Below the pieces are notes generated by a model. The model worked only from the letters and a program-made list of their open reading frames with translations. It was not told where the DNA came from and made no database searches. Positions 53,531 through 61,725 of a DNA stretch of 64,000 nucleotides are shown here, one piece after another (the stretch's first letter is position 1; the number at the start of each line of letters is the position of its first letter). The position numbers and the translations under genes were made by a program. The DNA comes from Pseudomonadota bacterium (GTDB taxonomy: Bacteria > Desulfobacterota > Desulfovibrionia > Desulfovibrionales > Desulfomicrobiaceae): positions 50,484 through 114,483 of the forward strand of contig JAHIQM010000013.1 in NCBI GenBank assembly GCA_018902545.1. The letters run 5' to 3'.

Positions 53531-53695
53531 ATGGCCATGGAACGATGGGAATGCCCGTGCGGCTACGTGTATGATCCGGCTGAAGGCGACGCGGATAATA
53601 ACATCCCGGCGGGCACCGCTTTCGAGGATCTGCCCGAGGATTGGGTTTGCCCGAAGTGCGGCGCCGAGAAAGAGTTCTTCGATAAGATGGATTGA
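53531..53695 (+). CDS. rubredoxin with CXCG first knuckle
   Basis: A 54-residue rubredoxin, a one-iron electron carrier. The [27 protein letters not shown] region is typical, with the second knuckle CPKCG complete. The first knuckle reads W-E-C-P-C-G-Y, with one residue between the cysteines (CXC) where rubredoxins normally have two (CXXC); this was checked in the DNA (TGC CCG TGC GGC). Start at 53531 follows GGAGG by five bases. In sulfate reducers rubredoxins feed oxygen- or superoxide-reducing enzymes. Confidence 0.9.
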   Translation: MAMERWECPCGYVYDPAEGDADNNIPAGTAFEDLPEDWVCPKCGAEKEFFDKMD

Positions 53696-53791
53696 TGCCG
53701 GAGTGAACTTTGTTTCGTGGGGAGCAGGAAGCGATTCCGCTCCCTTTTTCATTGTGCGGGCATGCCGTCCGGACAGAACGTGGAGGGTGCG

Positions 53792-55153
53792 ATGGACGAA
53801 GTGCTGAAGCACAAGGCGGTGAGCTGCTGGGATCGCTACGGCGGCAACGACGACAGGGCCGCCATGGATGTGCTGGCGGTAGAATTTCTTGATTTTCTGA
53901 CCCGCTGCAAGACCGAGCGCGAGACCATTGCCTGGGTCGTTGAGCAGGCTGGTGCGTGCGGGTTTTCAGGCGATCTGGGTCAGAATCTGGTCGTTTTGCC
54001 CTTCCGTGCTAAGGCCGTCCTGTTAGCCCGGCGGGGGCGCAAACCCCTGTCCGAAGGTTTGCGTCTGATCACGGCTCATGCCGACACCCCGCATCTGGAT
54101 CTCAAACAGCATCCGCTGCATGAGGAATGTCAGGTCGCGCTGATGAAAACGCACTACTACGGCGGCCTCAAGAAATACCAGTGGCTGGCCCGGCCCCTGG
54201 CCCTGCACGGCACCATCGTCGACATGGACGGTCGGGTCATCCCGGTCTGCATCGGCGAGGACGAGAGCGATCCCGTCTTCACGGTGCTCGATCTGCTGCC
54301 GCACCTGGCCCGCAAGCAGCGCGAGGAGACCGTGGAGAAGGCCTTCGTGGCCGAAAAGCTCAACATCGCCATCGGCCATGAGCCGGCGCAGACAGAAGAG
54401 GAAGCAAAAGTGCGCCAGCGGGTGCTGGAGCTTCTCTTTGAGCGCTACGCCATCCGCGAGGAGGACCTGTACAGCGCCGAACTGCAGATCGTGCCCGCAG
54501 GCAAGGCCCGCTTCGTGGGCCTGGACCGCGCCCTGCTCGGCGGGTACGGTCAGGATGATCGCCTGTGCGTGTTCGCGGCCTTCAAGGCTTTTATGGACGC
54601 GCCTCAAGGAGATCACACCCAGATTCTCTTGTTGTGGGACAAGGAGGAGATCGGCTCCGACGGAGCGACCGGCGCCAAATCCCGCTTTATGGAATACGCC
54701 CTGGCCGATATCCTCGACGCCTGGGAGCCTGAAACCCGGCTGCGGCACGTCCTGGGCCGGACCAAGGCCGTGTCCGCCGATGTGCATTGCCCTATGGATC
54801 CCGATTATCAGGACGTGCACGACAAATATAACGCCTCTGTGCTCGGGTTCGGGCCGGTCTTTTCCAAATTCACCGGGCACGGCGGCAAGTACGGGGCCAG
54901 CGAGGCCGATTGCGAATATGTGGCCTGGTTCCGGGCGTTGCTGGCGGCAGAAAGCATCCCCTGGCAGATGGCCGAGATGGGCAAGGTGGACGAGGGCGGC
55001 GGCGGCACGGTGGCCAAGGAACTGGCGGTCTACGGCATGGAGATCATAGATTTCGGGCCCGGAGTGCTGTCCATGCATAGCCCCTTCGAGATCAGCTCCA
55101 AAGCCGATCTTTTGGCCACAGTGCAGGCCTACAACGCTTTTTACCGCAGCTAG
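53792..55153 (+). CDS. M18 family aminopeptidase
   Basis: A 453-residue protein of the M18 aspartyl/leucyl aminopeptidase family. Metal and catalytic regions: RLITAHADTPHLDLK (His-x-Asp), LLLWDKEEIGSDGATGA (Glu pair), a CPMDPDYQDVHDKYNAS segment with Asp and a late GPGVLSMHSPFEISSKAD with the last His. It is cytosolic and makes large oligomers. It may be an aminopeptidase 1 paralogue. The start at 53792 has TGGAGGG; an upstream frame to 53717 is rejected. It follows rubredoxin by about 100 bases. Confidence 0.92.
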   Translation: MDEVLKHKAVSCWDRYGGNDDRAAMDVLAVEFLDFLTRCKTERETIAWVVEQAGACGFSGDLGQNLVVLPFRAKAVLLARRGRKPLSEGLRLITAHADTPHLDLKQHPLHEECQVALMKTHYYGGLKKYQWLARPLALHGTIVDMDGRVIPVCIGEDESDPVFTVLDLLPHLARKQREETVEKAFVAEKLNIAIGHEPAQTEEEAKVRQRVLELLFERYAIREEDLYSAELQIVPAGKARFVGLDRALLGGYGQDDRLCVFAAFKAFMDAPQGDHTQILLLWDKEEIGSDGATGAKSRFMEYALADILDAWEPETRLRHVLGRTKAVSADVHCPMDPDYQDVHDKYNASVLGFGPVFSKFTGHGGKYGASEADCEYVAWFRALLAAESIPWQMAEMGKVDEGGGGTVAKELAVYGMEIIDFGPGVLSMHSPFEISSKADLLATVQAYNAFYRS

Positions 55154-55189
55154 CTGCCTGTTGAAATATCAAAAATTCGCAGGCCGTTC

Positions 55190-55285
55190 AAAAATGGTGA
55201 GATGCAAGGAAGCGAAAAAATCCAGGACGCGCAGTGTATTGCGCAGATAAGCGGTCTGGATTTTTTCGTTGACGCAGCAGATCGC
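55190..55285. repeat. REP-like inverted repeat
   Basis: CGAAAAAATCCAG (55213-55225) is matched by CTGGATTTTTTCG (55256-55268), with a GCGCAGT/ATTGCGC-containing loop. It lies between the M18 gene and selB and may act as a terminator. No gene is inside. A dispersed element is suspected from the long, mirror-like arms. Confidence 0.5.
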
Positions 55286-55316
55286 CGTTTTGGGGCGGCT
55301 TGCTAGGGAGAGAAGA

Positions 55317-57221
55317 ATGCCTGTCATCATGGGTACGGCCGGACATATCGATCACGGCAAGACGAGCCTCATCAAGGCGCTGACCGGCATCAACTGCGAC
55401 CGGCTGGCCGAGGAGCAGAAGCGCGGCATTACCATCGAGCTGGGTTTCGCCTACCTGGACCTGACCCCGGAAGTGCGCCTCGGCATCATCGACGTGCCCG
55501 GCCACGAGCGTTTCGTGAAGAATATGGTCTCCGGTGCGGCGGGCATCGATTTTGTGCTCCTGGTCATCGCCGCCGACGAAGGCATCATGCCTCAGACCCG
55601 CGAGCACCTTGAAATCTGTTCGCTCCTGGGCATCCGGGCCGGGCTTGTGGCCCTGACCAAGACGGACATGGTCGAGACAGACTGGCTTGATCTGGTGCAC
55701 GAGGAAGTGCAGACGTATCTGGCCGGATCTTTTCTGGAAGGCGCGCCCATTGTTCCGGTTTCGGCTCACACGGGCGCGGGACTGGAAGAACTGAAAGGTC
55801 ATATCGCCGAACTGTCCACAACCTTCGCCCCGGATCGGCGCTCGGACCTGTTCCGCCTGCCCGTGGACCGTGTCTTCACCATGAAAGGGCACGGTACGGT
55901 GGTCACCGGCACGTCCATTTCCGGGGCCTTGCGCCTGGGCGAGGAGATCGAGATCGTTCCGGCCGGGCATCGCTCCAAGGTGCGCGGCCTGCAGGTGCAT
56001 GGCGCGGCCGCCGAAGTGGCCCGGGCAGGGGAGCGCACCGCCGTCAATCTGTATGGCCTGGAGGTTGCGGAGCTTGAGCGCGGCGAAGTGCTGGCCCATC
56101 CCCAGACCCTTTTTCCATCCATGGTCTGGGATGTGGAGATGACCTGCCTGTCATCCTCGCCCAACCCCTTGAAGCATCGCACGGAAGTCCATTTTCATCA
56201 CGGTTCGCGCGAGATTCTGGCCAAGCTTTTCTTCCTTGACCGCGACAAGCTCGAACCGGGCGAAACCGCAGTCTGCCAAGTCCGCTTTCCGCGCCCTCTG
56301 CCCGGCGTGTTCGGGGACCGCTGTATCGTACGTTCCTTTTCGCCCCTGCAGACCGTGGCCGGCGGCCGGATCATCAGCCCGCTTGGACGCAAGGTTCGCC
56401 GCCGTTCGAAGGACATGGAGACCCTGGCCACCCTGGGCTCCATTTCAGGCGACGAACTCCTGCTGGCACAGCTGCGTCTGGCCGGGCGCGGCGGGCTGAC
56501 CGTGGCCGAACTGCGCATCATGACCGATATGGAATCAAAGCTCCTCGACAAAACTTTGCAGCTCCTGGGCGGCAAACAACAGGCCTTTCAGTTCGACCGC
56601 GAGGACAAGCGCTTTGTGGGCGCGGATGTGCTCGACGGTCTGGCTGGAGACTGTCTCGAATATCTGGGCGAGTATCACCGTCGCGAACCCATGCGTCAGG
56701 GCCTTTCGCGGGCCGAGCTGATCTCGGGGTTCGGGCGGGGCATGCACCCCAAGCTGGTGCATTTTCTGGTCGAGCGGCTGGTCAAGTCCGGCCAAGTGCT
56801 GCTCGAAGCCGACATCCTGCGCCTGCCCGGGCACGTAGTTTCCCTGGCCTCGGACCAGTCCGGACTGCGTACGCTGATGGAGACTGCCTATGTGCAGGCG
56901 GGATTCATGCCGCCGACTACCAAGGCGTTCCTGGAGGAGAACGGGCTGGCCGCCAAGGACGTGGCGCAGATGTACCGGCTGCTCATGGAAGAGGGCGTGC
57001 TCATCAAGGTCAGCGAGGAATTCTACTACGCCAAGACGGCCATGGACGAAATAATCGGCCGCGTGCGGGGTTTCTTCGAATCCAACCAGGAGATGGGCCC
57101 CCAGGATTTTCGCGACCTGACGGAGTTGACGCGCAAATTCGCCATCCCGGTGCTCGAGTACCTGGACAAGGAAAAGATCACCATGCGTATTGGGGACAAA
57201 AGGCAGATTCGGAAAAGGTAG
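55317..57221 (+). CDS. selB: selenocysteine-specific elongation factor SelB
   Basis: A 634-residue SelB, the EF-Tu-like factor that brings Sec-tRNA to UGA codons marked by SECIS hairpins. The GTPase boxes are G1 GTAGHIDHGKTS at residues 6-17, G3 DVPGHERF, G4 TKTD, with EEQKRGITIELGFA as switch region. Domains II and III follow, and the C-terminal winged-helix repeats that bind SECIS run from about 400 to the end. Its presence means the genome encodes selenoproteins. No selA/selD neighbour is in the window. GGGAGAGAAG precedes the ATG at 55317. Confidence 0.95.
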   Translation: MPVIMGTAGHIDHGKTSLIKALTGINCDRLAEEQKRGITIELGFAYLDLTPEVRLGIIDVPGHERFVKNMVSGAAGIDFVLLVIAADEGIMPQTREHLEICSLLGIRAGLVALTKTDMVETDWLDLVHEEVQTYLAGSFLEGAPIVPVSAHTGAGLEELKGHIAELSTTFAPDRRSDLFRLPVDRVFTMKGHGTVVTGTSISGALRLGEEIEIVPAGHRSKVRGLQVHGAAAEVARAGERTAVNLYGLEVAELERGEVLAHPQTLFPSMVWDVEMTCLSSSPNPLKHRTEVHFHHGSREILAKLFFLDRDKLEPGETAVCQVRFPRPLPGVFGDRCIVRSFSPLQTVAGGRIISPLGRKVRRRSKDMETLATLGSISGDELLLAQLRLAGRGGLTVAELRIMTDMESKLLDKTLQLLGGKQQAFQFDREDKRFVGADVLDGLAGDCLEYLGEYHRREPMRQGLSRAELISGFGRGMHPKLVHFLVERLVKSGQVLLEADILRLPGHVVSLASDQSGLRTLMETAYVQAGFMPPTTKAFLEENGLAAKDVAQMYRLLMEEGVLIKVSEEFYYAKTAMDEIIGRVRGFFESNQEMGPQDFRDLTELTRKFAIPVLEYLDKEKITMRIGDKRQIRKR

Positions 57222-57258
57222 GGGCGCGCAGGGCTTGCCGGGGCGTGAGCGTCCGTTT

Positions 57259-57582
57259 TCAGGCGCCAGCGGAACCGGTGACGTGCGGTTTATGGGCGGT
57301 CTGCACCGTGATCTGCAAGCCCAGCGCCTTGGCGACTTTTGCGACGGTGGAAAATGTGGGATTGCCTTCCGGCGACAGCGCCTTGTACAAGCCCTCGCGC
57401 GTCAGACCCGTGTCTCGCGCCAGCTGGCTCATGTTTTTGGCGCGTGCGATGACGCCCAATGCATGCACGATGAACGCGGGATCGTCGCCAGCTTCCTCGA
57501 TACATGCCTCAAGATACAGCTGAATGTCTTCGTCGGTCTTCAGATGCTCTGCCGAGTCCCAGCGAGTTGTTTTCATGGTCAT
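57259..57582 (-). CDS. HTH addiction-module antidote
   Basis: A 107-residue protein of the putative addiction module antidote family (HigA/XRE-type). Helix-turn-helix at about 52-75 (SQLARDTGLTREGLYKALS), followed by GNPTFSTVAKVAKALGLQIT, the usual end of the HTH. It is intact. A frameshifted toxin gene lies directly upstream, 3 bases away, giving the toxin-first order typical of this module. GGAGGG precedes the ATG. The antidote may now be orphaned. Confidence 0.88.
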   Translation of the reverse strand: MTMKTTRWDSAEHLKTDEDIQLYLEACIEEAGDDPAFIVHALGVIARAKNMSQLARDTGLTREGLYKALSPEGNPTFSTVAKVAKALGLQITVQTAHKPHVTGSAGA

Positions 57583-57585
57583 GAT

Positions 57586-57881
57586 CTATCCCTCCAATTG
57601 CCTGGCTATTTCTTTGGCTCTGGCGATGTCCGCTTGTTGAGAGCTTTTGTCGCCACCTGAGAGAAGAATGACGACAACGGCTCCTTTCCGAACGAAATAC
57701 ACCCTGTAGCCGGGGCCATGGAAAATCCGCACTCACTGACCCCTTCGCCCACGGGCGCCACATCACCAAAATGACCCATCTCGATCCGGTCGATCCTGGC
57801 CTGGATTCTGGCTCTGGCCCTGCGGTCCTCCAGGGATTCGAACCACTTCGCGAAGAGTGCTGTCATTCGAACTTCAATCAT
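57586..57881 (-). pseudogene. frameshifted RelE/HigB-like addiction toxin
   Basis: The first frame gives MIEVRMTALFAKWFESLEDR...GHFGDVAPVGEGVSE, the start of a phage-derived Gp49/HigB-type toxin. After about 57731 the family's next segment (LRIFHGPGYRVYFVRKGAVVVILLSGGDKSSQ...) is found in the next frame, continuing to a stop at 57586-57588, just before the antidote ATG. One base (expected CTG, found TG) is missing near 57731. Read in frame, the product would lose the conserved core. Either a genuine mutation or a sequence error. Confidence 0.85.
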
Positions 57882-58504
57882 GCTTTATGTATAGGTTTTG
57901 GTAGGGATTATGTCAACTGTGGTTAACACTTTGTTTGATATCGCCTCTCGATTTCGACTTTTTCGTATACAGAAAAGACGTATTGAAGAAAATGCCATGT
58001 CAGGGGCAGGGGGGGGCTCATCTCGACGTCATCCCCGCGAAGGCGGGGATCCAGTATTATTGGGGGAGGCGATTTGCTTCGGGAGGCGCGTTCCATCGCG
58101 AACCGGGCAAGGCCTGCCGGAACTCCCTCGTTGGCCTCGTAATGCTTTTCGGCCTTGTGGTTTTGGGCAGGGACATCGTGGCGTACGCTCCACGGCCGGA
58201 AAGCAAACGATGCCTCGGCTCGGTCAGACAGCCGACAGCCCTTGCCCGACCCGCGACGGCTCGCTTGAGCCTGTGCGAATGGCTGTGAGGAAAGAAATAC
58301 GTGCATGAGGTGCAGGGGCGGCCTGTCGTCAGCTTCTCATCTCAACGTCATCCCCGCGAAGGCGGGGGGCCACGTTCTTGGGGATGATGGGAGCTTTAAA
58401 AGGCGCGTTCCTTTGCGGTCCGATTTGAAACGGTCATGACGGAAGCGATGAGTTATACGTTATCTCTCTCTTGTCAGATTGATAACTTTGAGTTAATTAA
58501 ATTC
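57882..58504. other. 623-base intergenic stretch with two palindromic repeats
   Basis: No protein gene with a plausible ribosome site is present. Two copies of the palindrome core CATCCCCGCGAAGGCGGGG sit at 58028-58054 and 58347-58372, 319 bases apart in the same orientation. Remaining sequence contains frames on both strands without recognisable proteins. Confidence 0.5.
58028..58372. repeat. Pair of dispersed palindromic repeats
   Basis: ATCCCCGC-GAAG-GCGGGGAT (58031-58050) and TCCCCGC-GAAG-GCGGGGG-like copy (58351-58368). Similar sequences occur at 29851 and 44693, so this is a genome-dispersed REP-like family. Confidence 0.6.
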
Positions 58505-58759
58505 ATGGCCATCATGTACAGCAAGCAAGCGCTCAAATATCTGCGAAAAATGCCAAGGGCGAGGGCCGAGGACATCATGTCGGCGGTGCGGAAAATTGAT
58601 GAAGACAGATCGGTCTTTCAGGGAAACCTGATCAAAATGACCAACAGCCTATTCCATCGGCTGAGGATTGGCGACTACAGAGTTATTCTCGATATTGATG
58701 ACGGGAAGCTCGTCGTGCTCGTACTCAAGATCGGAACCAGGGGAGATGTGTACAAATGA
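58505..58759 (+). CDS. RelE/ParE-family toxin
   Basis: An 84-residue RelE-superfamily protein: helices KQALKYLRKMPRARAEDIMSAV, then GNLIKMTNSLFHRLRIGDYRVILDIDDGKLVVLVLKIGTRGDVYK, with the typical R-x-x-D-Y-R and late KIGxRGDVY signature of mRNA interferase toxins. It overlaps the antitoxin gene by four bases (ATGA), so they are coupled, toxin first. The start at 58505 was preferred to 58514; the ribosome site is weak. It lies after a long palindrome-rich gap. Confidence 0.85.
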   Translation: MAIMYSKQALKYLRKMPRARAEDIMSAVRKIDEDRSVFQGNLIKMTNSLFHRLRIGDYRVILDIDDGKLVVLVLKIGTRGDVYK

Positions 58760-59130
58760 ACGTTCAGATCATTGAAAACAAGTCCGGCAACCCCGCCTAC
58801 GCCGTGGTCCCATGGGACGAGTATCGGACAATGGTGGAACGCCTCGAAGAACTTCAGGATATCGTCGATGCCGATAAGGCCATGGCGGACATCATCGACG
58901 GAGGGGAAACCTATCCGTCCGAACTCGTCGAGCGCTTGGTGCGCGGGGACAACCCGGTCAGGGTCTGGCGTGAGTATCGCGGCATGACGACTGCGGCCTT
59001 GGCTGCTGCGGCCGGGGTCACGTCTTCGGCGATTTCACAGATTGAAGGCGGCAAGCGGGGGTTGTCCGTGGAGTTGCTCAAGAGACTGGCGGAGGTTTTG
59101 CGGGTGGATATGGATGATCTTGTTGGGTGA
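58756..59130 (+). CDS. XRE-type antitoxin
   Basis: A 124-residue antitoxin pairing with the RelE-like toxin upstream (overlap ATGA). The N-terminal part (NPAYAVVPWDEYRTMVERLEELQD) resembles antitoxin toxin-wrapping segments; the C-terminal half is a helix-turn-helix (REYRGMTTAALAAAAGVTSSAISQIEGGKRGLSVELLKRLAEVL), XRE/Cro type, likely autorepressing the pair. Intact. Confidence 0.88.
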   Translation: MNVQIIENKSGNPAYAVVPWDEYRTMVERLEELQDIVDADKAMADIIDGGETYPSELVERLVRGDNPVRVWREYRGMTTAALAAAAGVTSSAISQIEGGKRGLSVELLKRLAEVLRVDMDDLVG

Positions 59131-59491
59131 TGCCAGCATGAAGCGGCTTGACAATCTGTCTTTTCAGACTGGCGCTGCACGCAACTGTCATATCAAGGAT
59201 GGCGGCGAGGGATTCGAGTCATCTCCGCTCATGATTTCCGTAACTCCCTGCTTTGGCGGGGATCCTTCGTCTGGAGGCTTTTCGGGGAGCGCGTTTCTCG
59301 CGGGCCTAGTTGAAACGTTTATGCGCTCTGTTTCCTCAAAGCTGCTTATTGCCTTGCGCAAATCTTCCGGGGCGTCACTGCACTTCATGCGCACCAGGTG
59401 ACGGCTTTTCTTGCGGTCGCAGATCCTTGACGGGAGTGTGTTCACAATTATAGATATTTCGTGCAGCACGAATATTGTAAGGGGGAATTAT
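59131..59491. other. 361-base intergenic gap
   Basis: Between the XRE antitoxin and the next TA-like pair. No recognised gene; a degraded copy of the palindrome family (GGCGGGGATCC) is near 59257. Nothing else is seen. Confidence 0.4.
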
Positions 59492-59770
59492 ATGGCAGCT
59501 ATGGGACATGCTTCGCAGGTTAAAGTTGTTGGGATTAACGGCCAGATATCTTTAGGAAAACAGTATGCGGGCAGACAGGTGTTGGTGGAAGAACGCGAAC
59601 CTGGTGTTTGGCTTGTGCGGACCGCCACGGTCATTCCGGATAACGAACGCTGGTTGCATGAGCCGCAGGCGGCTTCTGATCTGCAAACGGCCTTGTCATG
59701 GTCCGTCACCCATCCTGCATCGGATGCCGATTCTGAAGAAACGCTCAGGCTGCTGGCACATGATGAGTAG
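59492..59770 (+). CDS. putative antitoxin of a TA-like pair, 92 aa
   Basis: A 92-residue protein beginning MAAMGHASQVKVVGINGQIS, with an AbrB-like strand pattern (VKVVGINGQISLGKQYAGRQVLVEE) and a polar C-terminal half rich in Ser, Ala and Glu, as antitoxins often have. AAGGGGG precedes the ATG. The next gene starts inside its last codons. Together they look like a type II toxin-antitoxin module; family identity is uncertain. Confidence 0.6.
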   Translation: MAAMGHASQVKVVGINGQISLGKQYAGRQVLVEEREPGVWLVRTATVIPDNERWLHEPQAASDLQTALSWSVTHPASDADSEETLRLLAHDE

Positions 59771-60083
59771 CCGCGAAGGGCGAGTCCGCCTCGACCTCAA
59801 CAACCCGGTCTTTCAAGAGCAGCTGCTTAGGTTGCAGAAAGTGGAACGCCACGCAGCTCTTGATACCCTGAACAAGGTTCGTCAGCTGACGTGGAACCAA
59901 GTGTACCGTGATCCAGGTCTGAAGTGGGAAAAGATTACGAGCATAAGACCACCTAAAGGCATAGATGCGCTCTATTCAATACGCATCACTCAGGCTCGCC
60001 GCGCTACAGCGTACCGTGACGGCGAATTTATGCGTTTTCTGACCATCGCTCCGGATCATGATGCGGCCTATGGGAAGAAATAG
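59760..60083 (+). CDS. putative toxin partner, RelE-like
   Basis: A 107-residue basic protein starting ATGATG within the end of the upstream gene. The core NNPVFQEQLLRLQKVERHAALDTLNKVRQLTWNQVYRD and the ending ARRATAYRDGEFMRFLTIAPDHDAAYGKK suggest a RelE-like fold with a final His/Asp/Tyr cluster. Its overlap with an antitoxin-like gene supports a TA role. The exact start (59760 or 59763) is unresolved. Confidence 0.6.
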   Translation: MMSSREGRVRLDLNNPVFQEQLLRLQKVERHAALDTLNKVRQLTWNQVYRDPGLKWEKITSIRPPKGIDALYSIRITQARRATAYRDGEFMRFLTIAPDHDAAYGKK

Positions 60084-60320
60084 AACCCACGCCGACATAA
60101 AATGTGCTTTAGCTTTCTTGTGTTAGAGCGCGTCATGAACTTAAATTCATCGTTCCTGCATCTATTTCAACGAATATGCTTCCTTTATGCTGCTGACGGC
60201 TATTTGTATTTCTAATCTCCAGGAAAAACGTGTTGTGGATTTTGTTAATCTTAGCCAATGTATTAGTCTCATCCAGTAGTTCATGGCGTAATTTTTGGAA
60301 AAAGTTACATTTTTTTTACT

Positions 60321-61592
60321 TCAGTCAAATATATTCTTTATCCATGATATCCTAATATTTTCTTTATTTTGAGACTCTGTAAATGTAACTGATAAATATG
60401 AGTCATAAATTATCCAAGATGTTGTTAAGATTTTTGCTTTTGTAGGTACAAAAAAATTTTTATATTCTTCGTTTATAATTTGTTTCGTTAATTCTTGTTG
60501 TCTTTTATTATTCTCATGTTCGCTAATTTTATGGAATTTTTTAAATTTATCACTGAGGTATTCGATCAATGATATGTAGCAATATTTTGAATTTTTTGAA
60601 TTTACTGAATTTGCAGATAGGAAAGTGAGCGTGTTATTTTCTTTTTCACTAAAGGTGAAAGTAAAATCAAAATATATGTCAACAACTTTTACTTTATTAA
60701 TCTTATAAGTATTTTGCGGGCCAATTATTTCGTCTAGCGCTTCAAAAAAACCTACTCCATGTGACACTTCTTCACTATTTAAATCCTTAGGTAGAGTTTC
60801 AGATCCTGTACCTTGTTTTCGCTCATGTGATATATGTTTGCACCCTCGGAAGGTATCAAGGAATTCGTATTCGGGCATACCGTAGTATGTTTTGTCAAAT
60901 ATTGTCAAAAATATTGTATCTAATGCTAGTTCAGGGTCTTCAATTTCAGACAGTAGTATTGGTTTGCCTCGTATGATTAAATCTTTTATATAAGTGATAG
61001 GAATAGAAAAATTAATATTTTGCCCGTCTTTAAAATAACTTGAAGCTATTCCAATAACATTATTTTCTTCATCAAGTACAGCGCCTCCACTGCTTCCGGG
61101 TGATATTGGTGCAGTCATTTGATATAGATTTAAGCTATTAATATTTCGAATCCCGCTTAGTATTCCGTCTGATATTGTAAATTTAAATCCACGAGGAGAG
61201 CTTATTACAAAAATATTGTCTCCAATGTCGGGAGTATATTTGTAGTTAATTTTTAAAGGATTTGCTTTGTCATTTGATTTTAAAATTGCGATATCCTTAT
61301 TGTTATCGAAAGCTTCTACTTGGTTGCAATATGTATATTTTCCATTTATGTCGTATATTAATAAATATGTTGAATTTTTTATTACATGAAAATTTGTTAC
61401 AATCTTGTTTTTTTCAATGTAAAAACCAGATCCTTGACTAATAAGCGTGTCGCTATTGTCATAGGCTTTAATGTATACAGCGGATTTTGAAGATTTTTGA
61501 AATATATTTTTTCCGATAGAAGCTGAAGAGAATTTAGTAGATGTTAGAAAAAAAATAATTAGTAATAAAAAAAACTTTTTAACATATGTCAT
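60321..61592 (-). CDS. secreted trypsin-like serine protease, AT-rich
   Basis: A 423-residue protein with an N-terminal signal sequence (YVKKFFLLLIIFFLTSTKFSSAS) and a trypsin/HtrA-like protease domain: His in VTNFHVIKNS, Asp in NNKDIAILKS and Ser in PISPGSSGGAVLDE. No PDZ domain follows; about 210 C-terminal residues are unrecognised. The gene is strikingly AT-rich, with AAA/ATA/TTA codons rare elsewhere in the window, so recent acquisition is likely. GGAG lies before the ATG at 61592; the longer frame to 61607 begins inside that site. It stands alone between TA modules and a nuclease gene. Confidence 0.85.
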   Translation of the reverse strand: MTYVKKFFLLLIIFFLTSTKFSSASIGKNIFQKSSKSAVYIKAYDNSDTLISQGSGFYIEKNKIVTNFHVIKNSTYLLIYDINGKYTYCNQVEAFDNNKDIAILKSNDKANPLKINYKYTPDIGDNIFVISSPRGFKFTISDGILSGIRNINSLNLYQMTAPISPGSSGGAVLDEENNVIGIASSYFKDGQNINFSIPITYIKDLIIRGKPILLSEIEDPELALDTIFLTIFDKTYYGMPEYEFLDTFRGCKHISHERKQGTGSETLPKDLNSEEVSHGVGFFEALDEIIGPQNTYKINKVKVVDIYFDFTFTFSEKENNTLTFLSANSVNSKNSKYCYISLIEYLSDKFKKFHKISEHENNKRQQELTKQIINEEYKNFFVPTKAKILTTSWIIYDSYLSVTFTESQNKENIRISWIKNIFD

Positions 61593-61725
61593 TAGATAAT
61601 ACTCCATATATTTGAATGAATTTTGAATTGATGTTTTTTGTTCGAGTTAATTGTGTAGCCAAAGTAATATATAATCTTCGTAACACTGTTTTATCGAGAA
61701 CATTGCGTCGTCCTAGTCGAATAGG

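Noticed and set aside
57898..58308. Frames on both strands in the gap between the two TA modules
   Set aside because: They run through dispersed palindromic repeats, have no ribosome site, and no recognisable protein similarity.
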